Below, piece after piece: positions 32,120 to 40,345 of a DNA stretch of 64,000 nt. The notes beneath the pieces were generated by a model that did no database searches, was not told the DNA's origin, and worked only from the letters and a program-made list of their open reading frames with translations. This DNA is from Rhodoferax sp. (lineage in GTDB: Bacteria; Pseudomonadota; Gammaproteobacteria; Burkholderiales; Burkholderiaceae_C). The stretch's first letter is position 1; the number at the start of each line of letters is the position of its first letter. The stretch lies in the NCBI GenBank assembly GCA_024235935.1, contig JACKLL010000010.1, positions 62,001 through 126,000 of the forward strand, in the 5' to 3' direction. The translations under genes and the position numbers were made by a program.

Positions 32120-32709
32120 CAGCGTGAACCCGATCGGCCTCCAAACCAGTTCAACTCCAGACACTCGCGCAGGCGCAATCGGGCGCGGTGCAGCGTGACG
32201 TACAGGTTGGTCGACGACAAGCCCATTTCATTACAGATCTCTTCGCTCGAGAGCTCGAGCCATTCCCGCATCAGGAAGACCCGCCCCATGGCTGGCGGCA
32301 TCTTTTCGGTACAGGCCTCCAATATGGCCATGAACTGTTGCGACTGCAGATCCTGTTCGGGGTTGCCCCAGTCGGCTGGGGGCTGGGCGAAATGACCGTC
32401 CGCACGAAACACCCAGCCGTCGAGCAGATCTTCGGCCGCGGTGCCCTCGGCGTGGGCATCGCTGGCCACCGTGCGTGCGTTGTGCCGGAAGACATCGATG
32501 ACCTTGTGCTTCAGGATGCCCACCAGCCAGGTCTTGAGCTGCGAGCGATTCGCGAAACCCTGGGGCTTGTTCAGCGCAGCCAGCAGGGTTTCCGACACGG
32601 CATCTTCGGCCCAGCTTTCGTTGCGCAACTGCAGGCGGGCGAACTTCAGCAGGTAGTCGCGATGGGCCACCAACTGTTGTTCAAAAGAGACGGTGGGTTG
32701 CGCGACCAT
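32119..32709 (-). CDS. ECF (sigma-70 family) RNA polymerase sigma factor
   Basis: A 196-aa sigma factor with region 2 (residues about 15-80; FARLQLRNESWAEDAVSETL, KTWLVGILKHKVIDVFR) and region 4 (about 125-185; MPPAMGRVFLMREWLELSSE, then STNLYVTLHRARLRLREC). A linker of about 40 residues holds ADGHFAQPPADWGNPEQ, a feature of a group of ECF factors paired with small zinc anti-sigma proteins. The anti-sigma gene overlaps its 3' end. The regulon is unknown. Confidence 0.92.
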   Translation of the reverse strand: MVAQPTVSFEQQLVAHRDYLLKFARLQLRNESWAEDAVSETLLAALNKPQGFANRSQLKTWLVGILKHKVIDVFRHNARTVASDAHAEGTAAEDLLDGWVFRADGHFAQPPADWGNPEQDLQSQQFMAILEACTEKMPPAMGRVFLMREWLELSSEEICNEMGLSSTNLYVTLHRARLRLRECLELNWFGGRSGSR

Positions 32710-32805
32710 GGTCTGACAGGATTGTAGGTTTGCATCCGGTGGCCCTCTGCCTGCAGTCGCCGATGCCGCCCGGCAAGCGCCATTCGTGCAGGGACAGGCC
32801 GGTGC

Positions 32806-34008
32806 CTACCAGTTGACTTCGCGCTCCGGCGTGGCTCCGATGCGGTGAATCGACAGGTCTGCGCCGTCGAACTCCTCCTCCTGGCTCAGCCGAAGGCCGA
32901 GCGTGGCTTTGAGGACGGCGTATACCAGTGTGCCGCATGCCGCCGCCCAGCCGACCCCGATCAGCGTGCCAATGAGCTGCGCGGACAAGGACACGCCGCC
33001 GATGCCGCCCAGCGCCTTGGCGCCGAAGATGCCCGCCGCCAATCCACCCCAGGTTCCACACAGGCCATGCAAGGGCCAGACACCGAGCACATCGTCGATC
33101 TTCCATTTGTTCTGTGTCAGCGTGAACATGGACACGAAGATCGCACCGGCCACGGCCCCGACCACCAAGGCGCCGATCGGGTGCATCAGATCGGACCCGG
33201 CACATACGGCAACCAGCCCGGCCAGCGGGCCGTTGTGGATGAAGCCGGGGTCGTTCTTGCCCAGAAGCAGTGCCGCCAGGGTTCCTCCGACCATCGCCAT
33301 CAGCGAGTTGACGGCGACCAGCCCGGAGATCTTGTCCAGCGTCTGGGCACTCATCACGTTGAAGCCGAACCAGCCAACCGTGAGAATCCAGGCGCCCAGC
33401 GCCAGAAACGGAATGTTCGACGGCGGATGGGCGCTGATCGAGCCGTCCTTGCGGTAGCGGTTGGCGCGCGCGCCGAGCAGCAGCACGGCCGGCAGCGCCA
33501 GCCATCCGCCGACGGCGTGCACGACGACCGATCCGGCGAAATCATGAAATTCGGCACCTGTCATCGCCTTGATCCAGGCCTGGATGCCCCATGCCTGGTT
33601 CCAGGCGACGCCCTCGAATACCGGATAGACAAAACCCACGATCACCGCGGTGGCGATCAGCTGCGGCCAGAACCGCGCGCGCTCGGCAATACCACCAGAG
33701 ATGATGGCGGGAATCGCTGCCGCGAAGGTGAGCAGGAAGAAGAACTTGACCAGCTCGTAGCCGTTGCGTTCGGCCAACTGTTCTGCGCCGACCATGAAGC
33801 CGGTGCCGTAGGCGACGGTGTATCCCACCAGGAAATACACCACGGTCGACACCGAGAAATCGACCAGGATCTTGACCAGTGCATTGACCTGGTTCTTCTT
33901 GCGCACCGTGCCCAGCTCCAGAAACGCGAATCCGGCGTGCATGGCCAGCACCATGATGCCGCCTAACAGAATGAACAAGGCATCTGCGCCCTGTTTTAGT
34001 GCTTCCAT
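32806..34008 (-). CDS. amt: Ammonium transporter (Amt family)
   Basis: An inner-membrane ammonium channel of 400 aa with about 11 transmembrane helices. Typical motifs are VVHAVGGWLALPAVLLLGAR, the pore region around PLHGLCGTWGG, and the ordered start ADALFILLGGIMVLAMHAGF. ATG 34006-34008 is chosen (GGAG upstream); the frame is open to 34116. There is no glnK gene beside it, unlike many amt loci. A sigma-54-like promoter lies 72-88 bases upstream, suggesting induction under nitrogen limitation. The C-terminus has an acidic EEEEFDGADLS segment after the last helix, as in Amt proteins regulated by PII. Confidence 0.96.
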   Translation of the reverse strand: MEALKQGADALFILLGGIMVLAMHAGFAFLELGTVRKKNQVNALVKILVDFSVSTVVYFLVGYTVAYGTGFMVGAEQLAERNGYELVKFFFLLTFAAAIPAIISGGIAERARFWPQLIATAVIVGFVYPVFEGVAWNQAWGIQAWIKAMTGAEFHDFAGSVVVHAVGGWLALPAVLLLGARANRYRKDGSISAHPPSNIPFLALGAWILTVGWFGFNVMSAQTLDKISGLVAVNSLMAMVGGTLAALLLGKNDPGFIHNGPLAGLVAVCAGSDLMHPIGALVVGAVAGAIFVSMFTLTQNKWKIDDVLGVWPLHGLCGTWGGLAAGIFGAKALGGIGGVSLSAQLIGTLIGVGWAAACGTLVYAVLKATLGLRLSQEEEFDGADLSIHRIGATPEREVNW

Positions 34009-34079
34009 ACGATCTCCAGAGAAGAAAATGCCTGTGATTGGTGCTTTGGACGCCTGGTTTGGGTGTCCGCACCAAAGTA

Positions 34080-34096
34080 AAGCAATTTTTGCGCCA
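34080..34096 (-). promoter_or_regulatory. Sigma-54 (RpoN) promoter of amt
   Basis: On the - strand TGGCGCAAAAATTGCTT has GG and GC separated by exactly 10 bases, as required for -24/-12 promoters (consensus TGGCAC-N5-TTGC, one mismatch). Transcription would start about 60 bases before the amt ATG. A 17-bp dyad TTGGCGC-CTT-GCGCCAA at 34100-34116 adjoins it upstream and may bind an activator such as NtrC. Confidence 0.6.
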
Positions 34097-34218
34097 TGAT
34101 TGGCGCCTTGCGCCAATAGTGTGCGTAGCGATGTCCTGATCAGGTGCGGCGCGGCTGTTCTTGCTGGCCCGGACCGGGGTATTCCCGTTACCAGGCCATG
34201 GGCCTATACTCGCCCCCA

Positions 34219-34277
34219 GTGCCGATTTGCTACAGCTTGCGGGCACCGGAGTCCTGGAACTCCGAAAATCAGCTAAA
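34219..34277 (+). ncRNA. SAM-II (SAM-alpha) riboswitch upstream of metX
   Basis: The RNA has the SAM-II layout. P1 is GTGCC (34219-34223) paired with GGCAC (34242-34246). Conserved loop elements are GATTTG (34224-34229) and GCTTGC (34235-34240). A variable hairpin GGAGT/ACTCC (34248-34263) is followed by the conserved 3' GCTAAA (34272-34277). AGCT in the GCTTGC part can pair with AGCT before AAA to make the pseudoknot. Binding of S-adenosylmethionine would shut off metX. A TATACT hexamer at 34205-34210 may be the -10 element, but that is less certain. Confidence 0.75.
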
Positions 34278-34289
34278 GACGGCACAGCT

Positions 34290-34325
34290 ATCCCGGCCCC
34301 GCTTTTAGCGTTGCCGGGATTTTTT
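34290..34325 (+). terminator. Intrinsic terminator/attenuator just before metX
   Basis: ATCCCGGC (34290-34297) pairs with GCCGGGAT (34313-34320), followed by six T. The T-run touches the ATG at 34326, and the 3' arm contains GGGA, the only Shine-Dalgarno-like sequence for that start. The hairpin could therefore both terminate transcription and hide the ribosome-binding site, in step with the riboswitch upstream. Confidence 0.8.
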
Positions 34326-35525
34326 ATGCTTGTGACACCTTTGACGATGCATTTTTCGGACCCCCTGCCCTTGCGCAGCGGGGCGTCCATCCGTGCCTAC
34401 GACCTGGCCTACGAAACCTACGGCACGCTCAATGCCGAGCGCTCGAATGCGGTGCTGGTGCTGCATGCACTGAACGCATCGCACCATCTGGCCGGCCTGT
34501 ACGCCGGCCAGGAGAAGTCCGATGGCTGGTGGGACAACATGATTGGCCCCGGCAAACCGCTGGATACCGACCGCTTCTTCGTCATCGGGGTCAATAACCT
34601 GGGCTCGTGCTTCGGCTCCACCGGCCCGATGCATGTGAATCCTGACACCGGCCGCATCTATGGCTCGGACTTCCCGGTGGTGACGGTCGAGGACTGGGTC
34701 GACGCGCAGGCGCGCTTGCTCGACGCCCTGCAGATCGAGACCCTTGCCGCCGTCATGGGGGGCAGCCTGGGGGGCATGCAAGCGCTGAGCTGGACGCTGC
34801 AATACCCACAGCGGGTGCGCAATGCCCTGGTGATCGCCAGCGCGCCCAACCTGACGGCGGAGAACATCGCCTTCAACGAGGTTGCGCGGCGCGCCATCGT
34901 CACCGACCCGGACTTCCGCGGTGGCCATTTCTACGCGCAAGACGGACGCGCCGAAACCAAACCCAAACGCGGGCTGCGCATCGCGCGCATGATCGGCCAC
35001 ATCACCTACCTCAGTGACGACGTGATGAACGAGAAGTTCGGCCGCGAGTTGCGCAACGCCCTGCTCAGGGAGGGCGCGGCGCCCGAGGGCAGCGACCGTG
35101 TGCCGGCCGGCGACTACCGCTACACCACGCAGGACGTGGAGTTCCAGATCGAGAGCTACCTGCGCTACCAGGGCGACAAGTTTGCCGAATACTTCGACGC
35201 CAATACCTATCTGCTGATCACCCGCGCACTGGACTACTTCGATCCGGCGCGTGCGTTCGACGGTAACCTGAGCCGCGCGCTGGCACGTGCCACGGCCAAC
35301 TTCCTGCTGGTGAGCTTCACCACCGACTGGCGCTTTTCCCCGGGGCGCAGCCGCGAGATCGTCAAGGCCTTGCTGGACAACCGGCGCGATGTCAGTTACG
35401 CGGAAATCGATGCGCCGCATGGCCATGACGCCTTCCTGCTCGACGATCCGCGCTACACCAACCTGGTCCGTTCGCGCTTCGAGCGTATCGCCAGCGAACT
35501 CGAAAGCGGGGCCGATCATGAGTGA
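34326..35525 (+). CDS. metX: Homoserine O-acyltransferase MetX
   Basis: An alpha/beta-hydrolase that activates homoserine with acetyl- or succinyl-CoA in methionine synthesis. The 399-aa protein has the oxyanion-loop sequence LNASHHLAG, the nucleophile elbow GGSLGGMQ (Ser about residue 147) and the late acid/base motif DAPHGHDAFL. Acyl-donor preference cannot be read by eye. ATG 34326 directly follows the terminator T-run; ATG 34347 (MHFSDPLPL) is a plausible alternative that matches many homologues. It overlaps metW by 8 bases. Confidence 0.93.
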   Translation: MLVTPLTMHFSDPLPLRSGASIRAYDLAYETYGTLNAERSNAVLVLHALNASHHLAGLYAGQEKSDGWWDNMIGPGKPLDTDRFFVIGVNNLGSCFGSTGPMHVNPDTGRIYGSDFPVVTVEDWVDAQARLLDALQIETLAAVMGGSLGGMQALSWTLQYPQRVRNALVIASAPNLTAENIAFNEVARRAIVTDPDFRGGHFYAQDGRAETKPKRGLRIARMIGHITYLSDDVMNEKFGRELRNALLREGAAPEGSDRVPAGDYRYTTQDVEFQIESYLRYQGDKFAEYFDANTYLLITRALDYFDPARAFDGNLSRALARATANFLLVSFTTDWRFSPGRSREIVKALLDNRRDVSYAEIDAPHGHDAFLLDDPRYTNLVRSRFERIASELESGADHE

Positions 35526-36099
35526 TCTCGCAACCATGGAAGCGGTCGCCCGGCTGGTGCCGCATGGCTCTCGCGTGCTCGACCTCGGTTGTGGCGATGG
35601 CGCCCTGCTCGCCCATTTGCAGACGCACCAGGGCTGCAGCGGCTACGGCATCGAGATCGACGATGCCAACGTGCTGGCCTGCGTGCGCCGGGGCGTCAAC
35701 GTGATCCAGCTCAACCTGGACGAAGGCCTGGCCATCTTCGAGGACGCCAGTTTCGACGTGGTGCTGCATATCGACACTTTGCAGCACCTGCGCAACACCG
35801 AGGTGGTGCTGCAGGAAACCGCGCGGGTCGGACGCATCGGTGTGGTTGCGTTCCCGAATTTCGGCCACTGGCCGAACCGGCTCAGCATCGCGCGCGGGCG
35901 CATGCCGGTGACCCGTCGGCTGCCCTACCAGTGGTACGACACGCCGAACATCCGGGTCGGCACCTATGCGGACTTCGAGGTGCTGGCGCTGCGCAATGGC
36001 CTGAAGATCCAGGACAGTTTCGGCCTGCAGGACGGGCGCACCGTGCGCACCCTGCCGAACCTGCTGGCCGGCACCGCGGTATTCAAGTTCACGCGTTGA
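35518..36099 (+). CDS. metW: Methionine biosynthesis protein MetW
   Basis: A 193-aa SAM-dependent methyltransferase-fold protein (VLDLGCGDGALLAHL; then FPNFGHWPNRLSI). MetW accompanies MetX in many proteobacteria and is needed for full homoserine acyltransferase activity. The start ATG 35518 lies within the end of metX, so the two are translated together under the same riboswitch. Confidence 0.95.
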   Translation: MSDLATMEAVARLVPHGSRVLDLGCGDGALLAHLQTHQGCSGYGIEIDDANVLACVRRGVNVIQLNLDEGLAIFEDASFDVVLHIDTLQHLRNTEVVLQETARVGRIGVVAFPNFGHWPNRLSIARGRMPVTRRLPYQWYDTPNIRVGTYADFEVLALRNGLKIQDSFGLQDGRTVRTLPNLLAGTAVFKFTR

Positions 36100-36153
36100 A
36101 GCCCGTCGGCTGACAGGGCTGCCCTGCTTGCTATGGCAAGGCGGGTGGCACCA

Positions 36154-37518
36154 TCAGCGCACCAGGGCCGGCATTTTCGGGTTGAACGTCCATCCCGGCA
36201 CCAGGTACTGCATCGCCACCGCGTCGTCGCGCGCCCCCAGGCCGTGCTGCAGATAGAGCTGGTGCGCCTTTTCGACCTCGGCCATGTCGAGCGAGATGCC
36301 CAGGCCTGGCGCGGTCGGCACCGTGATCGTGCCGCCTTGGATGGTCAGGGGCTCGGTCGTGATGCGCTGGCCGTCCTGCCAGATCCAGTGGGTGTCGATC
36401 GCCGTGACCCTGCCTGGCGCGGCTGCGGCCACGTGGGTGAACATGGCCAGCGAGACGTCGAAGTGGTTGTTCGAATGCGAACCCCAGGTCAGACCCCACA
36501 TCTGGCACAGCTGCGCCACCCGCACCGATCCCTGCAGCGTCCAGAAGTGCGGGTCGGCCAGCGGAATGTCGACCGATTGCAGCGCCAGTGTGTGGGCCAT
36601 CTCGCGCCAGTCGGTGGCGATCATGTTGGTGGCGGTGCGCAGCCCGGTGGCGCGGCGGAACTCGGCCATCACCTCGCGGCCGGAGAACACGCCTTCCGCG
36701 CCGCACGGATCCTCGGCATAGGCCAGCTCCGCATGCCGGTCGCGGCACAGGCGTATCGCGTCCTTGAGCAGCCAGCCGCCGTTCGGATCCAGCGTGATGC
36801 GGGCCTGCGGGAAGCGTTCATGCAAGGCGACGATGGCCTCGATCTCGTCCTCGCCGCGCAGCACGCCGCCCTTGAGCTTGAAGTCGCGAAACCCGTAGCG
36901 GGCGAAACTGGCTTCGGCCAGCCGCACCACCGCCTCGGGCGTCAGCGCGGTCTCATGGCGCAGCCGCATCCAGTCGTCCGGGTGGTCGGGTTCGCTGCGG
37001 TAGGGCAGGTTGGTGCGGCTGCGGTCACCAACATAGAACAGGTAGCCGAGCACGTCGACCTTGTCGCGCTGCTGGCCATCTCCGAGCAGGGCTGCCACCG
37101 GCACCTGCAGGTGCTGCCCGAGCAGGTCGAGCAAGGCACTTTCGACCGCCGTCACGGCATGGATCGCGACGCGCAGGTCGAAGGTCTGGTTGCCGCGGCC
37201 GCCGCTGTCCCGCGCGGCAAAGGCTTCGCGCAGGCGGTTGAGTGTCTGGTTCCAGGCCCCGATGCTCTGGCCGACGATCAGCGGGCGCGCATCTTCCAGC
37301 GTCTGGCGGATCTTCTCGCCGCCGGGCACCTCGCCCACGCCGGTGCGGCCGTCGCTGTCGGTCAGGATCACCAGGTTGCGGGTGAAGAACGGGCCATGGG
37401 CCCCGCTGAGGTTGAGCAGCATGCCGTCGCGTCCGGCGATGGGAATCACCTTCAGCGCCGTCACGCGGGGGGTGGAGTCGGGGCGTGGCTGGGTGACAGA
37501 GGCGGTAGGCGTGGTCAT
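36154..37518 (-). CDS. gudD: Glucarate dehydratase
   Basis: An enolase-superfamily enzyme (454 aa) that dehydrates D-glucarate to 5-dehydro-4-deoxyglucarate. The capping domain is N-terminal (residues 1-150); the barrel shows the KxK acid-base motif in RDFKLKGG, metal-ligand regions DPNGGW and EDPCG, and the late histidine in SHSNNHFD. The start is ATG 37516-37518. Upstream lies a 17-bp palindrome (37556-37572) that matches the operator of the neighbouring FadR-type regulator. It supplies the glucarate branch of the uronate pathway, whose other genes run in the opposite direction from 38569. Confidence 0.94.
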   Translation of the reverse strand: MTTPTASVTQPRPDSTPRVTALKVIPIAGRDGMLLNLSGAHGPFFTRNLVILTDSDGRTGVGEVPGGEKIRQTLEDARPLIVGQSIGAWNQTLNRLREAFAARDSGGRGNQTFDLRVAIHAVTAVESALLDLLGQHLQVPVAALLGDGQQRDKVDVLGYLFYVGDRSRTNLPYRSEPDHPDDWMRLRHETALTPEAVVRLAEASFARYGFRDFKLKGGVLRGEDEIEAIVALHERFPQARITLDPNGGWLLKDAIRLCRDRHAELAYAEDPCGAEGVFSGREVMAEFRRATGLRTATNMIATDWREMAHTLALQSVDIPLADPHFWTLQGSVRVAQLCQMWGLTWGSHSNNHFDVSLAMFTHVAAAAPGRVTAIDTHWIWQDGQRITTEPLTIQGGTITVPTAPGLGISLDMAEVEKAHQLYLQHGLGARDDAVAMQYLVPGWTFNPKMPALVR

Positions 37519-37555
37519 GGTGGCGAGGAAGTCAGCGAAAATGGGGTTGAAAGAT

Positions 37556-37572
37556 CAGTTGTCGTACAACTG
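37556..37572. promoter_or_regulatory. FadR/GguR-type operator upstream of gudD
   Basis: CAGTTGT-CGT-ACAACTG is a perfect 7-bp dyad with a 3-base centre. Its core TTGTCGTACAA matches the TNGTNNNACNA pattern of FadR-subfamily GntR regulators and is nearly identical to the dyad at 38448-38462. It is 38 bases upstream of the gudD start codon. Confidence 0.7.
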
Positions 37573-37604
37573 GAGGTGAGAAAAAAACACAGGCGCAGGC
37601 GGCT

Positions 37605-38384
37605 TCAGCCTTGGGGAGGTGGCGGGTTCACCTCATGGGCCTGGGTGCGGCGCAGGCGTTCGCGGCTGTTGCTCAGATGGGTGCGCATGGCCGCGCGTGC
37701 GGCGTCGGAGTCGCGGTTGCGGATCGCTGCGAAGATGTTTTCGTGTTCGCCATTGACGCGCTGCAGGTAGCTCAGTCGCCCTTCCGGCGCGTGCTGCGGG
37801 GTGTTGACGCGGGTGCGCGGAATGATCATGGCGCCCAGGTAGGTCATCAGGTCGGCGAAATGCTGGTTGCCGGTGGCGCGGGCGACTTCCATGTGGAACT
37901 GGAAGTCCGGCGGCACCGCGTCGGAGTCCTGTTCGATGGAGCTCTGAAAGGCATCGAGCGCCGCCTGCAGCGCCGCCAGATGGGCGTCCGTGCGGCGCTG
38001 TGCTGCCAGGCCGGCAGCCTCGGTCTCCAGGCTGATGCGCAGTTCCAGCACCGCGATCACGTCCGCCACGGTGGCGAAGTCCTGCGGCGAGATCCGGAAA
38101 TTCCCGCCGCGCTCCTGCGCACTGACAAAGGTGCCGATGCCATGCCGGGTTTCGACCAGTCCCGAGGCCTGCAGGCGCGACAAGGCCTCGCGCACGACGG
38201 TGCGGCTGACATCGAAACGGGCCATGATTTCGGCTTCGGTCGGAAGCTTGCCGCCGACCGGCAAGGCACCGGTACGGATCTCGCCTTCCAGCGTTCCAAC
38301 GATTTCGGTCACCAGTCCCCGGGGACGCCGGCGGGCGGCGGGGGGTTCCGGTGTCTGTGTCTCCTGGCGGTGCGGCGAGGCCAT
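37605..38384 (-). CDS. FadR-subfamily GntR regulator of uronate/aldarate genes (GguR-like)
   Basis: A 259-aa transcription factor. The winged helix-turn-helix is at residues about 20-90 (LVTEIVGTLEGEIRTGALPV, then ARFDVSRTVVREALSRLQAS) and the FCD ligand-binding domain follows (DVIAVLELRISLETEAAGLA, metal-type His in FQFHMEVARATGNQHF). ATG 38384 has AGGA 8-10 bases upstream; an earlier ATG at 38405 is possible. It lies between gudD and udh, and matching palindromes flank it on both sides. By context and family it should respond to an aldarate intermediate and repress the cluster. Confidence 0.88.
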   Translation of the reverse strand: MASPHRQETQTPEPPAARRRPRGLVTEIVGTLEGEIRTGALPVGGKLPTEAEIMARFDVSRTVVREALSRLQASGLVETRHGIGTFVSAQERGGNFRISPQDFATVADVIAVLELRISLETEAAGLAAQRRTDAHLAALQAALDAFQSSIEQDSDAVPPDFQFHMEVARATGNQHFADLMTYLGAMIIPRTRVNTPQHAPEGRLSYLQRVNGEHENIFAAIRNRDSDAARAAMRTHLSNSRERLRRTQAHEVNPPPPQG

Positions 38385-38415
38385 TAGGGTTTTCCTGGGT
38401 TCCATCAAAAACAGC

Positions 38416-38462
38416 TTGACAGTCAAAAATGGGATGCTGACAATTCTTGTTGTCAGACAACA
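38416..38462. promoter_or_regulatory. Divergent control region of the regulator and udh, with FadR-type operator
   Basis: TGTTGT-CAG-ACAACA at 38448-38462 is a perfect dyad whose core TTGTCAGACAA parallels the site upstream of gudD. A second small palindrome TTGAC-A-GTCAA lies at 38416-38426, 10-32 bases before the regulator start. Their position between two diverging genes suggests joint control and autoregulation. Confidence 0.65.
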
Positions 38463-38568
38463 TATGACTGATGACTTGCCGTCGTGGCTTGACTGTAGCA
38501 AACCTGCAGTAATTGTCCAGCGAACCGAAGTCCGAACCACCCAACCGCCAGAAAAACAGGTCTGCTGC

Positions 38569-39381
38569 ATGACGATCAAGAGCCACGAACGAATCCTGAT
38601 GACCGGCGCCGCCGGCAATCTGGGCAAGCAGATGCGTACGCGCTTGAAGGCCAATTGCAGCCAGCTGCGCCTGTCCGACCGGCTGGCCTTCGACGGCGAC
38701 GCACAAGCCGGCGAGGAAATCATGCTGGCCGATCTCGCCGATGCGCAGGCCGTCATGCGGCTGGTCGAGGGCGTCGACGCAATCGTGCATTTCGGCGGCG
38801 TGTCGGTCGAAGGACCGTTCAACCCGATTCTCAATGCCAACATCATCGGCATCGTCAACCTGTACGAGGCCGCGCGCCAGCACGGCGTCAAGCGCGTGGT
38901 GTTCGCCAGCTCCAACCACGTGACCGGCTTTTACCGGCAATCGGAAACCATCGGCGTCGATAGCGCGCCGCGCCCGGACGGCTTCTACGGCCTGAGCAAG
39001 GCTTTTGGCGAAGACGTGGCGCGCTTCTATTTCGACCGCTACGGCATCGAGACTGCCTGCGTGCGCATCGGCTCGTCTTTCCCCGAGCCCAAGGACCGGC
39101 GCATGCTGGCCACCTGGCTGAGCTTCGACGACCTGCACCGCCTCATCACGGCATGCCTGACGACGCCGGTGCTGGGCTGGAGCGTCATCTACGGCATGTC
39201 GAACAACGCGGTCACCTGGTGGGACAACACCGGCGCGCGCCACATCGGCTATGTCCCGCAGGACAGCGCTGACGTGTTCCGCGACGCCGTCTATGCGCGG
39301 ACCACGGCACCTGACCTCGGTGACCCGGCCGTGCAGTTCCAGGGTGGCGGCTTTGTCAAGATGGGGCCGTTTCCCGGATGA
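38569..39381 (+). CDS. udh: Uronate dehydrogenase
   Basis: A 270-aa extended-SDR enzyme that oxidises D-glucuronate or D-galacturonate to the aldaro-lactone with NAD+. Visible are the cofactor motif TGAAGNLGKQ, a SSNHVTGFY segment and the catalytic Y-x3-K in FYGLSK. Short length without the long C-terminal part of sugar epimerases is typical of Udh. ATG 38569 follows CAGG; upstream codons in the same frame overlap the regulator and are ignored. It is the first gene of a + strand catabolic operon and overlaps the lactonase by 4 bases. Confidence 0.9.
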   Translation: MTIKSHERILMTGAAGNLGKQMRTRLKANCSQLRLSDRLAFDGDAQAGEEIMLADLADAQAVMRLVEGVDAIVHFGGVSVEGPFNPILNANIIGIVNLYEAARQHGVKRVVFASSNHVTGFYRQSETIGVDSAPRPDGFYGLSKAFGEDVARFYFDRYGIETACVRIGSSFPEPKDRRMLATWLSFDDLHRLITACLTTPVLGWSVIYGMSNNAVTWWDNTGARHIGYVPQDSADVFRDAVYARTTAPDLGDPAVQFQGGGFVKMGPFPG

Positions 39382-40289
39382 CCACCGTGCTGCAATCCGA
39401 ACCCCGGGTGGTCTCGACCGGCCGTGACAAGGTTGGCGAATCGCCGGTGTGGGACGTTCAGGCCCAGGCCTTGTACTGGGTCGATATCGAAGGTCGCCAT
39501 ATCCATCGGCTGGATTGGCGCAGCCAGGTTCAGCAGAGCTGGGATACGCCCGAGCGCGTCGGTTGCATCGCACTGGCAAGCGACGGCAGCGTGATCGCTG
39601 CCATGGAATCCGGCGTGTTCGCGCTGCGCTTGCGCACGGCGCCACACGTCGATGCGAAGCTGCTCGCGGCTGTCAGTCATCCCATGGAGAACATGCGCTT
39701 CAACGATGGTCGCTGCGATGCCAGCGGGCGCTTCTGGATCAGCACCATGTGCATGAACATGGCTTTGGCGGCACCCGTCGGTGCCTGGTTTTGCCTGGAC
39801 GAGCGCGGGCTCAGCGCAGCCCATTGCGACGGCCTGATCACCCCCAACGGACTGGCGTTCAGTCCCGACAACCGCACCATGTACTTCTCCGACTCCCATC
39901 CGAGCGTGCAGAAGATCTGGGCCTTCGATTTCGACCTCGCCACCGGGCAGGTCGGTGCCGGCCGCGAATTTCTCGACATGACACAGATGCCCGGCCGTCC
40001 GGACGGAGCGGCCGTTGACGCCGAGGGCTGCTACTGGATCTGCGGCAACGACGCCGGCCTGGTGCACCGCATCGACCCGCGCGGCGCCTGGATATCGTCG
40101 GTACAGATTCCGGTGGCCAAGCCTTCGATGTGCGCGTTCGGCGGTCCGCAGCTGGACACGCTTCTGGTGACCTCGATCTGTCCGCCTGGTGTGTCCGGCG
40201 GCCTCTGTGGTGCCGTGTTCGCGCTCGATGCCGGTGTCCGGGGTCGTCCCGAACCGCAGTTCTCCCGTTTTCCGTCAGCCGGTGCCTGA
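39378..40289 (+). CDS. SMP-30/gluconolactonase-family lactonase (probable uronolactonase)
   Basis: A 303-aa six-bladed propeller of the SMP-30 family: GESPVWDVQAQALYWVDIEG at the start (metal-binding Glu), MRFNDGRCDASGRFWISTM, TPNGLAFSPDNRTMYFSDS and GRPDGAAVDAEG. Family members hydrolyse sugar lactones with a divalent metal. Coupled to udh by a 4-base overlap, it is expected to open the glucaro- or galactaro-lactone made by Udh, the role assigned to UxuL-type enzymes. Confidence 0.88.
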   Translation: MTTVLQSEPRVVSTGRDKVGESPVWDVQAQALYWVDIEGRHIHRLDWRSQVQQSWDTPERVGCIALASDGSVIAAMESGVFALRLRTAPHVDAKLLAAVSHPMENMRFNDGRCDASGRFWISTMCMNMALAAPVGAWFCLDERGLSAAHCDGLITPNGLAFSPDNRTMYFSDSHPSVQKIWAFDFDLATGQVGAGREFLDMTQMPGRPDGAAVDAEGCYWICGNDAGLVHRIDPRGAWISSVQIPVAKPSMCAFGGPQLDTLLVTSICPPGVSGGLCGAVFALDAGVRGRPEPQFSRFPSAGA

Positions 40290-40345
40290 CTTTTCATCTA
40301 TCCGCACCTATCCCCCCACTTGCTTCACATTTTCAGGAGACAACC

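Noticed and set aside
34161..34325. Longer metX start upstream
   Set aside because: The extra codons cover the SAM-II riboswitch and the terminator, so they are a leader RNA and not protein.
37990..38568. Upstream extension of udh
   Set aside because: The frame overlaps the regulator gene and the operator region; ATG 38569 has a ribosome-binding site and gives the family's normal length.
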